Shown: piece by piece, positions 11,784 to 22,561 of the stretch
How positions within the stretch are numbered: the first letter of the stretch is position 1
Layout of the letters: every line of letters begins with the position of its first letter
Source: an uncultured Pelagibacteraceae bacterium
Lineage (GTDB): Bacteria; Pseudomonadota; Alphaproteobacteria; Pelagibacterales; Pelagibacteraceae
Assembly (NCBI GenBank): GCA_902595535.1
Contig: CACJQI010000007.1
Span: 1 to 64,000 of the forward strand
Direction: 5' to 3'
Length of the DNA: 64,000 bases
Translations under genes and position numbers: made by a program
The notes under the pieces: model-generated
What the model saw: the letters and a program-made list of their open reading frames with translations, nothing else
Database searches by the model: none
What the model was told of the DNA's origin: nothing

Positions 11784-13576
11784 TGAAACTTTTTTTTTGT
11801 GTCAAATAAAGAACTTAATTGAGATATCATCACATCACCTAATTCATTAACATCAGTAATTTTAATTGCTCTGTTGTAATATCTCGAAACATCGTGGCCT
11901 ATTCCTATTGCTAAAACTTCTATTTCTGTTTTATTTTCGATAAATTTTACCATTTTTTTTAAGTGCTTTTCTAAAAAATCACCTGAGTTTACAGAAAGAG
12001 TAGAGTCATCAACTGGTGCCCCATCAGATATGACCATTAATATTTTTCTTTCTTCTTTTCTCTTTTTTAACCTGTTGTATGCCCAGGAAATTGCTTCTCC
12101 GTCAATATTTTCTTTAAGTAACCCTTCTTTTAGCATTAAACCTAAATTATTTTTTGCTTGTCGCCAATGTGTATCAGCGCCTTTGTAAATTATATGTCTT
12201 AAATCATTTAATCTTCCAGGTGTTTTAGGTTTTGAGTTTTTATTCCAATACTCTCTACTTTGTCCACCTTTCCAGTTTTTAGTGGTAAAACCTAGTATTT
12301 CTACTTTAACTGAACATCTTTCCAAAGTTCTAGAAAGTATGTCTGCACATATTGCTGCAATCGTTATCGGCCTACCTCTCATTGAACCAGAATTATCAAT
12401 AAGCAAAGTCACAATTGTATCTTTAAAATCTAAATCTTTTTCTTTTTTAAAAGAAAGAGAATTATATGGATCCATTATAATTCTTGGCAATTTTGAACTA
12501 TCAAGTAAACCTTCTTCTAAATCAAATTCCCATGCTCTATTTTGTTTAGCTAATAGTTGTCTTTGAAGTTTATTTGCAAGTTTTGTAATGACATCTTGAA
12601 AGCCAATTAATTGCTGATCTAAAGTTCTACGAAGTTTTATTGCTTCGTCTGCATTTTCTAAATTTTCAGCTTTTATTACTTCATCATATTGTGTTGTAAA
12701 AATTTTATAATCTAAGTTTAAATTTTCAATATTTTTTTGAACTATTTGCTCTGAGCTTTGTTCATCAGACTCAACATCTGAAAGTTGTTCATCAAGATTA
12801 AATTCATCAACATTATAGTCTGCATCCAACGAAGCTTGAGTTTCATTTTCATTATTTTCATCCCTGTTGTCTTCAGTTTCTTTATCTTGATCATCATTTG
12901 AAGGATTATCTTGTCCTTGATCTTGATTTTCCTCTCTTTTTTCATCGTTTTCATCATTTTGAAAAATATCCATTTCATTTAAAATTTGAGAAAATCTGGA
13001 ACTATAGTTATTTTGATCTTCAAGATTATCTTGCAAAAATTTCTTATGTTTACCTACTGATTGGTCAAAATCGTGTTCCCAAAAATTTAGTATTTTTGTT
13101 GTTAAAGGACTTAACTTTATTTCATGAAAATTTTTAAGCATATATAGCTCAAATGCTTCTGTAACTGGCACATCTTCCTTTGTTTTTAATTGATCTTTTC
13201 TTTTGCTATTAATTATGTGCGAGTAATTTTCTTGAAAATTTTTTTCAATTCCTTTGAGCATTTTTCCACCCAAAGCCTCATATCTTATTTTTTCTGCTAT
13301 ATTATACAGTGATCTAGAAGAGTTATTTAATGGAAGATTTTTTCTGTAAATCTGATCGTTTGAAAATTTTTTTTTTAAAGCAGCAGAGTCTGTTTCAGCT
13401 CTTAATTTTATAAAATCACTAGGATTTGTTAAATCATTAATTTCAATTGAATTTAAATCTTTATTTTTTTCTTCTGAAGTCTTATTTATTAATTCAAAAT
13501 CATCAGAAATTACTTTTGCAGTAGAGGTTAATGCTAATCTAAACTTTTCTTTAAGCCTGGTTATTTTATCACTCAT
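11780..13576 (-). CDS. cobT: CobT-like protein (cobaltochelatase-type VWA subunit)
   Basis: Acidic low-complexity linker, C-terminal VWA domain ([30 protein letters not shown]), paired with CobS. Confidence 0.92.
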   Translation of the reverse strand: MSDKITRLKEKFRLALTSTAKVISDDFELINKTSEEKNKDLNSIEINDLTNPSDFIKLRAETDSAALKKKFSNDQIYRKNLPLNNSSRSLYNIAEKIRYEALGGKMLKGIEKNFQENYSHIINSKRKDQLKTKEDVPVTEAFELYMLKNFHEIKLSPLTTKILNFWEHDFDQSVGKHKKFLQDNLEDQNNYSSRFSQILNEMDIFQNDENDEKREENQDQGQDNPSNDDQDKETEDNRDENNENETQASLDADYNVDEFNLDEQLSDVESDEQSSEQIVQKNIENLNLDYKIFTTQYDEVIKAENLENADEAIKLRRTLDQQLIGFQDVITKLANKLQRQLLAKQNRAWEFDLEEGLLDSSKLPRIIMDPYNSLSFKKEKDLDFKDTIVTLLIDNSGSMRGRPITIAAICADILSRTLERCSVKVEILGFTTKNWKGGQSREYWNKNSKPKTPGRLNDLRHIIYKGADTHWRQAKNNLGLMLKEGLLKENIDGEAISWAYNRLKKRKEERKILMVISDGAPVDDSTLSVNSGDFLEKHLKKMVKFIENKTEIEVLAIGIGHDVSRYYNRAIKITDVNELGDVMISQLSSLFDTKKKFH

Positions 13577-14551
13577 TTAAATTTGAATATTAATCAATGA
13601 CTCTGGTAATTCTTCTCCAAAACATCTTTGATAATACTCTGCGATAGTATTTTTTTCAATCTCATCACATTTATTTAAAAAAGTCACTCTAAAAGCATAA
13701 CCAGTGTCTTTAAAAATCTCAGAATTTTCTGCCCAATGCATAACTGTTCTTGGGCTCATTACAGTTGATATATCTCCTGCAATAAAACCTTTTCTGGTTA
13801 AAGATGCTACCTTTATCATATTGGCAACTTTTTCCTTACCTTTAGCGTTATTAAGATTTTTATTTTTGGCTAAAACAATATCTAGCTCTCTATCAAGATT
13901 AAGATAATTTAGTGTTGTAACAATATTCCATCTATCCATTTGCCCTTGGTTTATCTGCTGTGTTCCATGATAAAGACCTGTTGTATCACCTAAACCAACA
14001 GTATTTGATGTAGCAAATAATCTAAAAAATTTATTCTGTTTTATAACTTTATTTTTATCAAGAAGTGTAAAATTTCCTTCAGCTTCTAAAACTCTTTGAA
14101 TTACAAACATTACATCTGGTCTCCCCGCATCATACTCATCAAAAACAAGTGCTACTGGATTTTGAATAGACCATGGTAAAATACCTTCATTAAATTGAGT
14201 AACTTGTTTACCATCTTTTAATACGATGGCATCTTTTCCTATCAAATCTATCCTACTTACATGGCTATCTAAATTTACCCTAATACAAGGCCAGTTTAAT
14301 CTTGCTGCAATTTGTTCTATATGTGTTGATTTTCCTGTTCCATGGTATCCTTGAACTAAAACTCTTTTGTTAAAAGCAAAACCAGAAATTATTGCTAACG
14401 TAGTGTCTCTGTCAAATTTATAAGTCTTATCAATTTCAGGGACGTATTCACTTTTTTTTGAAAATGCATCTACTTCCATTTCAGAATCGATTCCAAAAGT
14501 TTGTTTTAATGAAACTTTTATGTCCGGTTGCATGTCAAGATTTGGTGTCAA
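13577..14551 (-). CDS. cobS: CobS-like AAA+ ATPase (cobaltochelatase-type)
   Basis: [66 protein letters not shown]. Confidence 0.94.
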   Translation of the reverse strand: MTPNLDMQPDIKVSLKQTFGIDSEMEVDAFSKKSEYVPEIDKTYKFDRDTTLAIISGFAFNKRVLVQGYHGTGKSTHIEQIAARLNWPCIRVNLDSHVSRIDLIGKDAIVLKDGKQVTQFNEGILPWSIQNPVALVFDEYDAGRPDVMFVIQRVLEAEGNFTLLDKNKVIKQNKFFRLFATSNTVGLGDTTGLYHGTQQINQGQMDRWNIVTTLNYLNLDRELDIVLAKNKNLNNAKGKEKVANMIKVASLTRKGFIAGDISTVMSPRTVMHWAENSEIFKDTGYAFRVTFLNKCDEIEKNTIAEYYQRCFGEELPESLINIQI

Positions 14552-15068
14552 TTTTTTCTCTATATGTATTTTTAAGTTGTGTGTAAGCTAACGTGATTAG
14601 TTTTAGTTTTTCTTCATATTTTTTATTTCCGGCATTTATATCTGGGTGAAATTTTTTGACAAGTAATTTGAACTTATCCTGAATTTTTTTCCATTTTAAA
14701 CCTACAGAAACACCTAATATTCCAAAGGCTTTAATGTCTTTATGATTAAATTTAAATTGACGCATATGATCATATTCTCCATTAATCTTATCTTTATCTA
14801 ATTCATCTCTTAGAGTGTTGTTCCAAAGAACTTTAAAAAAGTTATCTGAGGAACTGAAGCTTTGAGTAGGTTTATGCCAAATCATATCTGATTTAAGAAA
14901 ATTTAAAACTTGATCATCATTCATACCTGAAAAATAATTCCAATTTTTATTAAATTCTTTTACATGTTCAAGACAAAGCATTCTGTATTTTTTGCTATTA
15001 TCTTTTTCAACTGGTGCTTTATATTCACCAATTTCATTACAATTATTCCAGTCACAAATATTTTTCAT
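14535..15068 (-). CDS. J-domain (DnaJ-like) protein
   Basis: C-terminal J domain with [33 protein letters not shown]. Confidence 0.85.
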   Translation of the reverse strand: MKNICDWNNCNEIGEYKAPVEKDNSKKYRMLCLEHVKEFNKNWNYFSGMNDDQVLNFLKSDMIWHKPTQSFSSSDNFFKVLWNNTLRDELDKDKINGEYDHMRQFKFNHKDIKAFGILGVSVGLKWKKIQDKFKLLVKKFHPDINAGNKKYEEKLKLITLAYTQLKNTYREKIDTKS

Positions 15069-15085
15069 GATATATAATAATATTT

Positions 15086-15346
15086 ATGGATATAAATGAG
15101 TTAATTGCAATTGTAAAAAAAAAGCTTGAAGAGAAAATTACTATTGAAAGTATAAGAATTGAGGACAAGTCTTTTCTTCATAAAAACCATGCTGGAAACC
15201 AGGAGGGCAAATTTCATTTAAAAATTTATCTTGAGTCAAATGAATTAAAAAAAATGAGTAGAATAGAGAGTAATAAAAAAATTTATAAAATTTTAGATGA
15301 AGAACTAAAGATGCTCATTCATTCAATACAAATTTTAATCACTTAG
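15086..15346 (+). CDS. bolA: BolA family protein
   Basis: 86 aa; FLHKNHAG...GKFHLKIYL...KMSRIESNKKIYKILDEEL...HSIQI typical of BolA. Confidence 0.88.
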   Translation: MDINELIAIVKKKLEEKITIESIRIEDKSFLHKNHAGNQEGKFHLKIYLESNELKKMSRIESNKKIYKILDEELKMLIHSIQILIT

Positions 15347-16441
15347 CTCAGTTTTTAAAAAATTCGCCACTATTTTTTTATTATATTCCTTATTGATTAA
15401 TGGGGAACCAATTTTTTTTAATAAAACTAAACTTATTTTATCAGAATTATTTTTCTTGTCTTTAAGCATAAAGGATAAAATTTTATTTAAATCTTTCAAA
15501 TTAAAAAACTTATTTATTTTTGATGGTAAATTTGAATTGCTTATATGGTTAATAATTAAATTATGCTCTTTTTTCTTAAGCAAATTATTCTTAAAACTAA
15601 AATTTAAAGCAGTTTTCATTCCAAGTATGACTGCCTCACCATGATTTAGTCTTTTTGAGTAGCCTAAGGATGCTTCATATGCATGCGCAAATGTGTGCCC
15701 AAAATTTAGAGTTTTTCTAAGTCCTTTTTCTTTTTCATCTTTTTCAACAACATTTTTTTTAATTTTACAGCTTTCATAAATTGTTTTTTCTATAAAAGGA
15801 GAAATAAGGCTTAAAACTTTTTCACTATTTCTATTTAAATAATTAAAAATTTTTTTATCAGCAATTAATGAATGTTTTAAAATTTCACCGTAGCCACAAA
15901 TAATTTCTCTCTTAGGAAGTGTTTTCAAAAATTGAATATCAGAAATAACCAAATGAGGTTGATAGAAACTTCCAATTAAATTTTTCCCATATTTTGTATT
16001 AACTCCAGTTTTTCCTCCAATTGAAGAGTCTACTTGCGATAAAAGGGTTGTTGGAACATTTATAAATTTTAGTCCTCTTTTGAACAAACTAGCAGCAAAG
16101 CCACTAATATCTCCTGTAATTCCACCACCAATTGAGATTAGGCAATCTTCTCTAGAAAAGTTTTGTTTTAAAAGAATATCTAAAATTTTATTAACACTAT
16201 TTTGATTTTTATTTTTTTCATTCGCATTAAAAAAATGAATGTAGATTTTTTTTTTGTCTAAAGATTTTTTTATTCTAGAAATAATTTTTTTTGATATATT
16301 TTTATCTATAATAAGAAGACATTTTTCAAAATTAACTGAATTATTTTTTGCAATATTTGATAAATTTGAAACTAAATTAGAACCAATGATAATGGGATAT
16401 TTTTGGCTTTTAGTATCAATCTTTAGTTTAATGGGCTTCAT
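15335..16441 (-). CDS. aroB: 3-dehydroquinate synthase
   Basis: ISIGGGITGDISGFAASLFKRGLKFINVPTTLLSQVDSSIGGKTGVN, LNFGHTFAHAYE. Confidence 0.96.
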   Translation of the reverse strand: MKPIKLKIDTKSQKYPIIIGSNLVSNLSNIAKNNSVNFEKCLLIIDKNISKKIISRIKKSLDKKKIYIHFFNANEKNKNQNSVNKILDILLKQNFSREDCLISIGGGITGDISGFAASLFKRGLKFINVPTTLLSQVDSSIGGKTGVNTKYGKNLIGSFYQPHLVISDIQFLKTLPKREIICGYGEILKHSLIADKKIFNYLNRNSEKVLSLISPFIEKTIYESCKIKKNVVEKDEKEKGLRKTLNFGHTFAHAYEASLGYSKRLNHGEAVILGMKTALNFSFKNNLLKKKEHNLIINHISNSNLPSKINKFFNLKDLNKILSFMLKDKKNNSDKISLVLLKKIGSPLINKEYNKKIVANFLKTELSD

Positions 16442-16940
16442 AAATATCTAAAATTTTTTTAACAATTTCTTTCTTAGTTAAGCTATCACATTCAATTTTA
16501 TATAAAGCTTTTGAATAAATGTTAGACCGTTTTTTAATTAAATCAATTATTTCATTTTTAGAAGCATTTGATACTAAAGGTCTTTTTTTACTATTTTTTA
16601 TTCTATTTACCAATATTTCATCACTCCAATTTAACCAAAAAGATAAATGATTTCTTTTTACCTCTTTTCTAATATTTCTATTTGTAAAAGCACCACCCCC
16701 AAGAGATATAACTACAGGCTTTAATTTTAGTTTTTTTAATGTAATTTTTTCTTCAAATTTTCTGAAATAATTCTCGCCTTTTGTTTCAAAAATTTTTTTA
16801 ATCGACAATCCTAGTTCAGTCTCAATTTCATTATCTACATCTATAAAGTTTAATTGTAATTTTTTTGCAACTAAAGAGCCAATAGAACTCTTTCCTGATC
16901 CCATCATTCCTAAAAAAATTAGATTTTCTTTTGATTTCAT
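16428..16940 (-). CDS. aroK: Shikimate kinase
   Basis: FLGMMGSGKSSIGSLVAKKL, FIDVDNEIE, FRKFEE, ISLGGGAF. Confidence 0.95.
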   Translation of the reverse strand: MKSKENLIFLGMMGSGKSSIGSLVAKKLQLNFIDVDNEIETELGLSIKKIFETKGENYFRKFEEKITLKKLKLKPVVISLGGGAFTNRNIRKEVKRNHLSFWLNWSDEILVNRIKNSKKRPLVSNASKNEIIDLIKKRSNIYSKALYKIECDSLTKKEIVKKILDIYEAH

Positions 16941-16997
16941 AAGTTTCTTTATTGAAAAAACACAAATATGTCTTAATTTGAAATTATCTAAAGTTAT

Positions 16998-17180
16998 ATG
17001 GAATTTAGTAAAAATACAAGTTCAGGCAAAACTAATGTAATAGGATTAGTAATTAAATCTATTCTTGGATTAGTAGCAATTTTAGGTTTAGTTTTTTTTC
17101 TAAATACAATTGATTTTCCATCGCCAAAAAAAGAAATAAAGAAAATTATCCCTAATGAGAATTTTAAAGTGGTTAAATAA
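16998..17180 (+). CDS. small single-TM membrane protein, unknown function
   Basis: 60 aa ORF with one strong hydrophobic segment (GLVIKSILGLVAILGLVFFLNTI), overlaps the next CDS by 26 nt. Confidence 0.5.
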   Translation: MEFSKNTSSGKTNVIGLVIKSILGLVAILGLVFFLNTIDFPSPKKEIKKIIPNENFKVVK

Positions 17181-18918
17181 AAAATATTTATCAATAATAA
17201 TCATCTATTCACTTTCCTCACTCTGTGCATTGGCAGAAGATCAGCCTATAGATATTTGGAATATAGAAAAAAAATCAAATGAGACAACATCAGCAACAAT
17301 TTCAACAATTGAAAATATAGAAGTTAAAAATGAGAGTAATATTTATAATTTACAAGCTGATAATAAAAAAGAAACTGTAAAACTAGATAACGAACTCACT
17401 TCCAAAGAAATTAAGATTGTTGGATTATATGATCCTGCAGATTATGGATTAAGTATTGACATGTGGTCAAATTCAGATGGCGTAACTCTAAAAAAACTTT
17501 TTAAAAACATAGATAATTATGATCTTTCAAGTGATGCATCAGAAATTTTAAATATTGCATTACTAACAAATACTTACTATCCAAATAAAAGTATCACAGA
17601 GGATGAATTTTTAAATTTTAAATCTAATTGGTTAATTAAAGATTCAAATCTTGAATTAATAGAAGAATTTCTTATTAAAAATCAAGCTACTAACCTACAT
17701 CCAGAATTAATGAGATATATGGTTGATAACTACCTTTCTAAATCTGATGTAAAAAAATCGTGTGAAATTTTTTCTAAGATAAAAGAACCTCTCGAAAATG
17801 AATACTTATCAAAATTTAATTTATATTGTTTAATAAATTATGGAAAAAATGAAGAAGCTCAACTTATATTAGATTTAAAAAAAGAATTAGGTTTTAATGA
17901 TGAATATTTTGAAAATAAAATTAATTATTTATTTGGATATTTAGAAGAAGCTAACAAGGATATATCTGAGAATTCTATTCTAGATTTTCATTTAGCTCAT
18001 AGAACAAATCCAGAATTTAAATTTGAACCAAAAAAAAATACTCCAAAATTAATTTGGAAATATTTATCAGCTTCAAATTTATTATTTAATATTAAAGATA
18101 TTGAAATTACTGATATTGAAAAAATTTCAACAATTGAAAAAGCAGTTCATGATAAAAATTATTCTGAAGAAGAATTATTTGAATTTTATAAAAAATTTCA
18201 ATTTACTATAAATCAATTACTAAACACTAAACAGTCTTATAAATCTCTTTCATCAATTGAAGCAAAAGCTTTAGTTTATCAAAGAGTACTTTTAACTGAG
18301 GAACCAAAGTTAAAACTAGAGTTAACAAAAATTTTAAAGGATATATTTATATCAGAAGGATTGGACAATGCTTTTGATTTAGAATTAAAGAAATTTTTAA
18401 AAACAATAAAACCTGAAGATGTTCCTTCAAATTTTACAACTTTTTATAGTGAAAATATAGAAGGCAGTGCTTCAAGTAAAAAAAGAATTAAATATAATAA
18501 TAAAATTTTACACCAATCAAAGTTAGTAAATTATTTTAATGGTGATTATGCAAAATCTAAAATTGAAGAGGATTTGAACAAATACCTAAAAAAGATTAAA
18601 AAAAATAAAAAATATGTTTTATCAAAAAAAGATATAATTTTTATTGAGGCATTAAAATCTGATGGAATTGAAATTTCAAAAAAATATGATGATCTGTATA
18701 AAATTAGTGCGACTCAAATGCCAGCAGACATACAGTTAATGATAGATAATAGAGAGGTAGGGGCAGCATTATTAAGGGTTATTGAAGTTATTGGTTCTGA
18801 GAGAATTGAAGATATTGATGACGACAAAGTTTATATCATAATTAATACACTTAACCAATTAAATGTAGATTTAATAAGAAATAAACTTCTACTAAAAGTT
18901 CTTCCTTTAAAAGTTTAA
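17155..18918 (+). CDS. hypothetical exported protein, mostly helical
   Basis: 587 aa with signal-peptide-like N-terminus (YLSIIIIYSLSSLCALAEDQP); no recognisable domain. Confidence 0.75.
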   Translation: MRILKWLNKKYLSIIIIYSLSSLCALAEDQPIDIWNIEKKSNETTSATISTIENIEVKNESNIYNLQADNKKETVKLDNELTSKEIKIVGLYDPADYGLSIDMWSNSDGVTLKKLFKNIDNYDLSSDASEILNIALLTNTYYPNKSITEDEFLNFKSNWLIKDSNLELIEEFLIKNQATNLHPELMRYMVDNYLSKSDVKKSCEIFSKIKEPLENEYLSKFNLYCLINYGKNEEAQLILDLKKELGFNDEYFENKINYLFGYLEEANKDISENSILDFHLAHRTNPEFKFEPKKNTPKLIWKYLSASNLLFNIKDIEITDIEKISTIEKAVHDKNYSEEELFEFYKKFQFTINQLLNTKQSYKSLSSIEAKALVYQRVLLTEEPKLKLELTKILKDIFISEGLDNAFDLELKKFLKTIKPEDVPSNFTTFYSENIEGSASSKKRIKYNNKILHQSKLVNYFNGDYAKSKIEEDLNKYLKKIKKNKKYVLSKKDIIFIEALKSDGIEISKKYDDLYKISATQMPADIQLMIDNREVGAALLRVIEVIGSERIEDIDDDKVYIIINTLNQLNVDLIRNKLLLKVLPLKV

Positions 18919-18943
18919 AATTTATAATAAAATAATATCATCT

Positions 18944-19462
18944 ATGACTATTAGAACTATCATAACTGAGCCTAATCCGTTGTTAAGACAGGTATCTAAA
19001 CTTGTTGATCAAGTAGGCAAAGAGGAACAAACATTAATGGATGATATGTTGGATACAATGTATGACGCCTCAGGTATAGGGCTCGCAGCAATTCAAGTTG
19101 GTGTTCCAAAAAGAATAATAGTGATGGATATTAGTAAAGAAGAAGGAAAAAAAGAACCAAGGTATTTTGTAAATCCTGTTATCAAAAATAAAGATCCAAT
19201 AAAATCAACATATGAAGAAGGATGTTTATCTGTTCCTAACCAGTTTGCAGAAATTGATAGACCAAGTAAATGTGAGGTAGAATATTTAGATTATCACGGA
19301 AAAAAGCAGTTATTAAAAGCAGACGGATTACTAGCAACCTGTATACAACACGAAATGGATCATTTAGAAGGCGTACTTTTTATTGATTATTTATCAAAAT
19401 TAAAAAAATCAATGATAATGAAAAAGTTATCAAAATTGAAATCAAATACAGCTGTACTTTAA
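18944..19462 (+). CDS. def: Peptide deformylase
   Basis: GIGLAAIQVG, EEGCLSVP, QHEMDHLEGVLFIDYLS. Confidence 0.97.
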   Translation: MTIRTIITEPNPLLRQVSKLVDQVGKEEQTLMDDMLDTMYDASGIGLAAIQVGVPKRIIVMDISKEEGKKEPRYFVNPVIKNKDPIKSTYEEGCLSVPNQFAEIDRPSKCEVEYLDYHGKKQLLKADGLLATCIQHEMDHLEGVLFIDYLSKLKKSMIMKKLSKLKSNTAVL

Positions 19463-19465
19463 TTA

Positions 19466-20389
19466 ATGCCTAAAAAGATTGTTTTTATGGGCACCCCAAT
19501 GTTTGCAGTACCAATTTTAAAATCTTTGTATCAAAATGGATACCATATCTCAAATGTATATACACAACCTCCTCAAAAATCTCAAAGAGGACAAAGAATA
19601 AACAAATCACCAATACAAGGAATAGCAGAGACTTTGAATTTAAATTTTAAAACACCAAAATTTTTAAAAGATAATAATGAAGAGTATGAGTCTTTCAAAA
19701 AAATAGAAGCAGATCTTGTTGTAGTTGTTGCTTATGGACAAATTATTCCAAAAGAATTCCTGAACTTATCTAAAAAAGGTTTTATAAATATTCATGCATC
19801 AATACTTCCAAGATGGAGAGGTGCAGCTCCCATACAAAGATCAATTATGAACCTGGATAAAGAAACTGGTGTAAGTATTATGAAAATAGCAGAGAAGCTT
19901 GATACGGGCCCAGTATGTAACACTTATAAAATAAATTTAGAGAATAATATAAATGCTCATGATGTTGGAGAGAAACTTTCTTTATTAGCTGCAGAAAAAA
20001 TTTTAGATAATATTGATGATATATTAGATGATAAAGCTACTTTTATTGAACAAGATCATTCAAAAGCAACTTATGCGTCAAAAATTCAAAAGTCGGAAGG
20101 AGAAATTGATTGGACAGAGTCTGCGCGAAACATTATTGGCAAAATAAATGGTCTGTATCCAACACCCGGTGCTTTTTTTATATATAATGGTGAAAGATAT
20201 AAAATATTAAAAGCAGATATCGGTAATGGAATTGGAAATCCAGGAGAAGTTATTTCTAATTATTTAGAAATTGTTTGTGGAAAAAATCAATCTATCAAAA
20301 TTATTGAAATACAAAGACAAGGAAAAAAGCCTCAAAAAATTAGTGAATTTATGCTCGGTTCTCAAATAAAAAAGGGGTCTAAAATCTAA
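19466..20389 (+). CDS. fmt: Methionyl-tRNA formyltransferase
   Basis: IVFMGTPMFAVPIL, NIHASILPRWRGAAPIQRSI, GERYKILKA. Confidence 0.97.
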   Translation: MPKKIVFMGTPMFAVPILKSLYQNGYHISNVYTQPPQKSQRGQRINKSPIQGIAETLNLNFKTPKFLKDNNEEYESFKKIEADLVVVVAYGQIIPKEFLNLSKKGFINIHASILPRWRGAAPIQRSIMNLDKETGVSIMKIAEKLDTGPVCNTYKINLENNINAHDVGEKLSLLAAEKILDNIDDILDDKATFIEQDHSKATYASKIQKSEGEIDWTESARNIIGKINGLYPTPGAFFIYNGERYKILKADIGNGIGNPGEVISNYLEIVCGKNQSIKIIEIQRQGKKPQKISEFMLGSQIKKGSKI

Positions 20390-21130
20390 ATGATCAGATA
20401 TCAATTGCTTATTGAGTATGTAGGTACAAATTTTAGAGGATGGCAAATTCAAAAAAAAGGCTCAACAATTCAAGGTCTAATTCAAGAAAAACTCACGAAA
20501 CTGTTAAAGCAAAAAATAATTTTAAATGGTTCTGGAAGAACAGATACTGGAGTTCATGCAATTGAACAATCTGCTCATTTTGATTGTAAAAATGAAATTA
20601 AAGATTTAACAAAATTTTTAAAATCTATTAATTTTTTTTTAAATGATAAAGGTATTGCAATTAAAAAAATAAAAAAAAGAAGCAATAAATTTCACTCAAG
20701 ATTTTCTGCAAAACAAAGAATTTATAAATACATAATTTTTAATCAAATTAGTGAACCTGTAATAGAAAAAAAAAGAGGTTGGCATGTTAGAAAAATTTTA
20801 GATTTAAGTTTAATTAAAAAAGGTGCAAAAAAACTAGAGGGAACTAATGATTATTCTACTTTTAGAGCATCTAGCTGTCATGCTAAAAGTCCAATTAAGA
20901 CCATTAAATCTATCAAAATCAAATCGTCTAAAAATAAAATAGAAATAGAATTTAGATCTCAATCATTTTTACAACAACAGGTAAGATCCATGGTTGGTTG
21001 TTTAAAATATTTAGGTGAAAAAAAATGGGATTTGAAAACTTTTGATAAGATATTTAAATCAAAAAAAAGAGTATTATGTGCACCACCAGCACCTCCAGAA
21101 GGACTTTTTTTAGCGAGAGTGATTTATTAA
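20390..21130 (+). CDS. truA: tRNA pseudouridine(38-40) synthase
   Basis: YVGTNFRGWQIQ, SGRTDTGVHAIEQSAHFD, FLQQQVRSMVG. Confidence 0.96.
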   Translation: MIRYQLLIEYVGTNFRGWQIQKKGSTIQGLIQEKLTKLLKQKIILNGSGRTDTGVHAIEQSAHFDCKNEIKDLTKFLKSINFFLNDKGIAIKKIKKRSNKFHSRFSAKQRIYKYIIFNQISEPVIEKKRGWHVRKILDLSLIKKGAKKLEGTNDYSTFRASSCHAKSPIKTIKSIKIKSSKNKIEIEFRSQSFLQQQVRSMVGCLKYLGEKKWDLKTFDKIFKSKKRVLCAPPAPPEGLFLARVIY

Positions 21131-21601
21131 TTTTTTTTTATTACTCATTGCAAATTTTTTATTAATTCGCCATCTAGATTCTGCTCTTACTATATAGCCA
21201 CAACAATTTTTTGATTTACATTTGCATTTAAATTGTTTGTAATTTTCATCATATCCAAAACCATAGTCACATGTAAATTCCTCACCTTTTTTAATATCTT
21301 TAATGGCCTTTACCCATATCTTAAGTCCTTTACCATCATAATCACAATTATTATCACAGGAGTGATTTATTAAACCAGCAGTGTTCCAAGAAAAATCTCC
21401 ATCAAGATCATATCTTTTATTTATTGTGAATAAATAAATAGGTTTATTATTATCATATTTATCTGACTCTTCAGTTTGTTTTTTAGTAATTAGTTTTCCG
21501 ATATAATCAATTATTTTTGTTCCCGCTTTGATATCTTTTGTTGCGTAAAGGCCTCGACCTTTTTTATCAATGTCAGATTTTTTAATTCTATACAATTTCA
21601 T
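21110..21601 (-). CDS. SET-domain protein (putative lysine methyltransferase)
   Basis: GRGLYATKDIKAGTKIIDYIGKLI, AGLINHSCDNNCDY, GEEFTCDYGF, Cys-rich post-SET FKCKCKSKNCCGYI. Confidence 0.88.
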   Translation of the reverse strand: MKLYRIKKSDIDKKGRGLYATKDIKAGTKIIDYIGKLITKKQTEESDKYDNNKPIYLFTINKRYDLDGDFSWNTAGLINHSCDNNCDYDGKGLKIWVKAIKDIKKGEEFTCDYGFGYDENYKQFKCKCKSKNCCGYIVRAESRWRINKKFAMSNKKKLINHSR

Positions 21602-21631
21602 TGTATTTTTTTAGAGAGTTATTAAAAATTA

Positions 21632-22561
21632 TCAATTAAATTCTATTAAAGCATCTACATGTCTTTGAGTACTTTCTTGTAGCGCTCTCAAATCATATCC
21701 ACCCTCAAGAATTGAAACCACATTTCCGTTACAAAATGGTTTTGAAATTTCTAAAGTTCTTTTTGTTAAAGTATAAAAATCCTCTGAACTTAATCTTAAT
21801 TGGGCCAAAGGATCATCGATATGTGCATCAAAACCCGCAGAAAACAACAAGAATTCAGGTTTAAATTCTTTTAGTTTATTTAAAACATGCTCGTACGCAT
21901 TAAGATATTCAACAGCTGTTGTGCCTGCTTCAAGTGGAATATTGAAAATATTATTATATTTACCTTTTTCTTTTTCAGATCCTGATCCGGGGTAATAAGG
22001 ATACTGATGAGTTGATATGTATAAGACTTTTTCATTATCATAAAAAATATCTTGAGTTCCATTTCCGTGGTGTACATCAAAATCAATGATTGCAATTTTA
22101 TTATATTTATATTTTTCGATAAGATAATTTGCACCTACAGCAACATTATTATAAATACAAAATCCCATTGCTTTTTCTTTTTCAGCATGATGCCCAGGTG
22201 GTCTAACAGCACAAAAAGCATTTTTAAAATCTTTATTTTGAACACCTTCTATTGCAGCAAGTATTGAACCAACTGCATCTTTAGTGGCATCTCTACTACC
22301 CGGTGAAATAACTGTATCACCATCAAGAAAATTAAATCCATTTTGTGGAAAAGATTTTTGTACTTGATTTATATAATCCAATGAATGAGTTTTTATTAAA
22401 AGATCTAGATCAAAGTTAGTTGGTTTTTTCCAAATTAAATTTTTATTATCTAACTTTTTAAAGTTATCAATTACTGCAGTAACTCTATCTATTTTTTCAG
22501 GATGACCTTCACCTGTATTATGGTTTTGATAAGTATCTGATGTTACTAAACCAGTTTTCAC
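21632..22561 (-). CDS. Histone deacetylase / acetoin-utilisation (AcuC/HDAC) family hydrolase
   Basis: HPEKIDRV, VRPPGHHAEKEKAMGFCIYNNVAVGA, IDFDVHHGNGTQDIFY, SAGFDAHIDDPLA, ILEGGYDL. Confidence 0.94.
   Translation of the reverse strand: MKTGLVTSDTYQNHNTGEGHPEKIDRVTAVIDNFKKLDNKNLIWKKPTNFDLDLLIKTHSLDYINQVQKSFPQNGFNFLDGDTVISPGSRDATKDAVGSILAAIEGVQNKDFKNAFCAVRPPGHHAEKEKAMGFCIYNNVAVGANYLIEKYKYNKIAIIDFDVHHGNGTQDIFYDNEKVLYISTHQYPYYPGSGSEKEKGKYNNIFNIPLEAGTTAVEYLNAYEHVLNKLKEFKPEFLLFSAGFDAHIDDPLAQLRLSSEDFYTLTKRTLEISKPFCNGNVVSILEGGYDLRALQESTQRHVDALIEFN

Noticed and set aside
12742-12978. 78-aa Met/Lys-rich ORF inside cobT
   Set aside because: Out-of-frame reading of the acidic low-complexity CobT linker.
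16994-17194. 66-aa minus-strand ORF opposite the small membrane protein
   Set aside because: Complementary frame of a hydrophobic stretch; the plus-strand frame has better overlap with the downstream gene.
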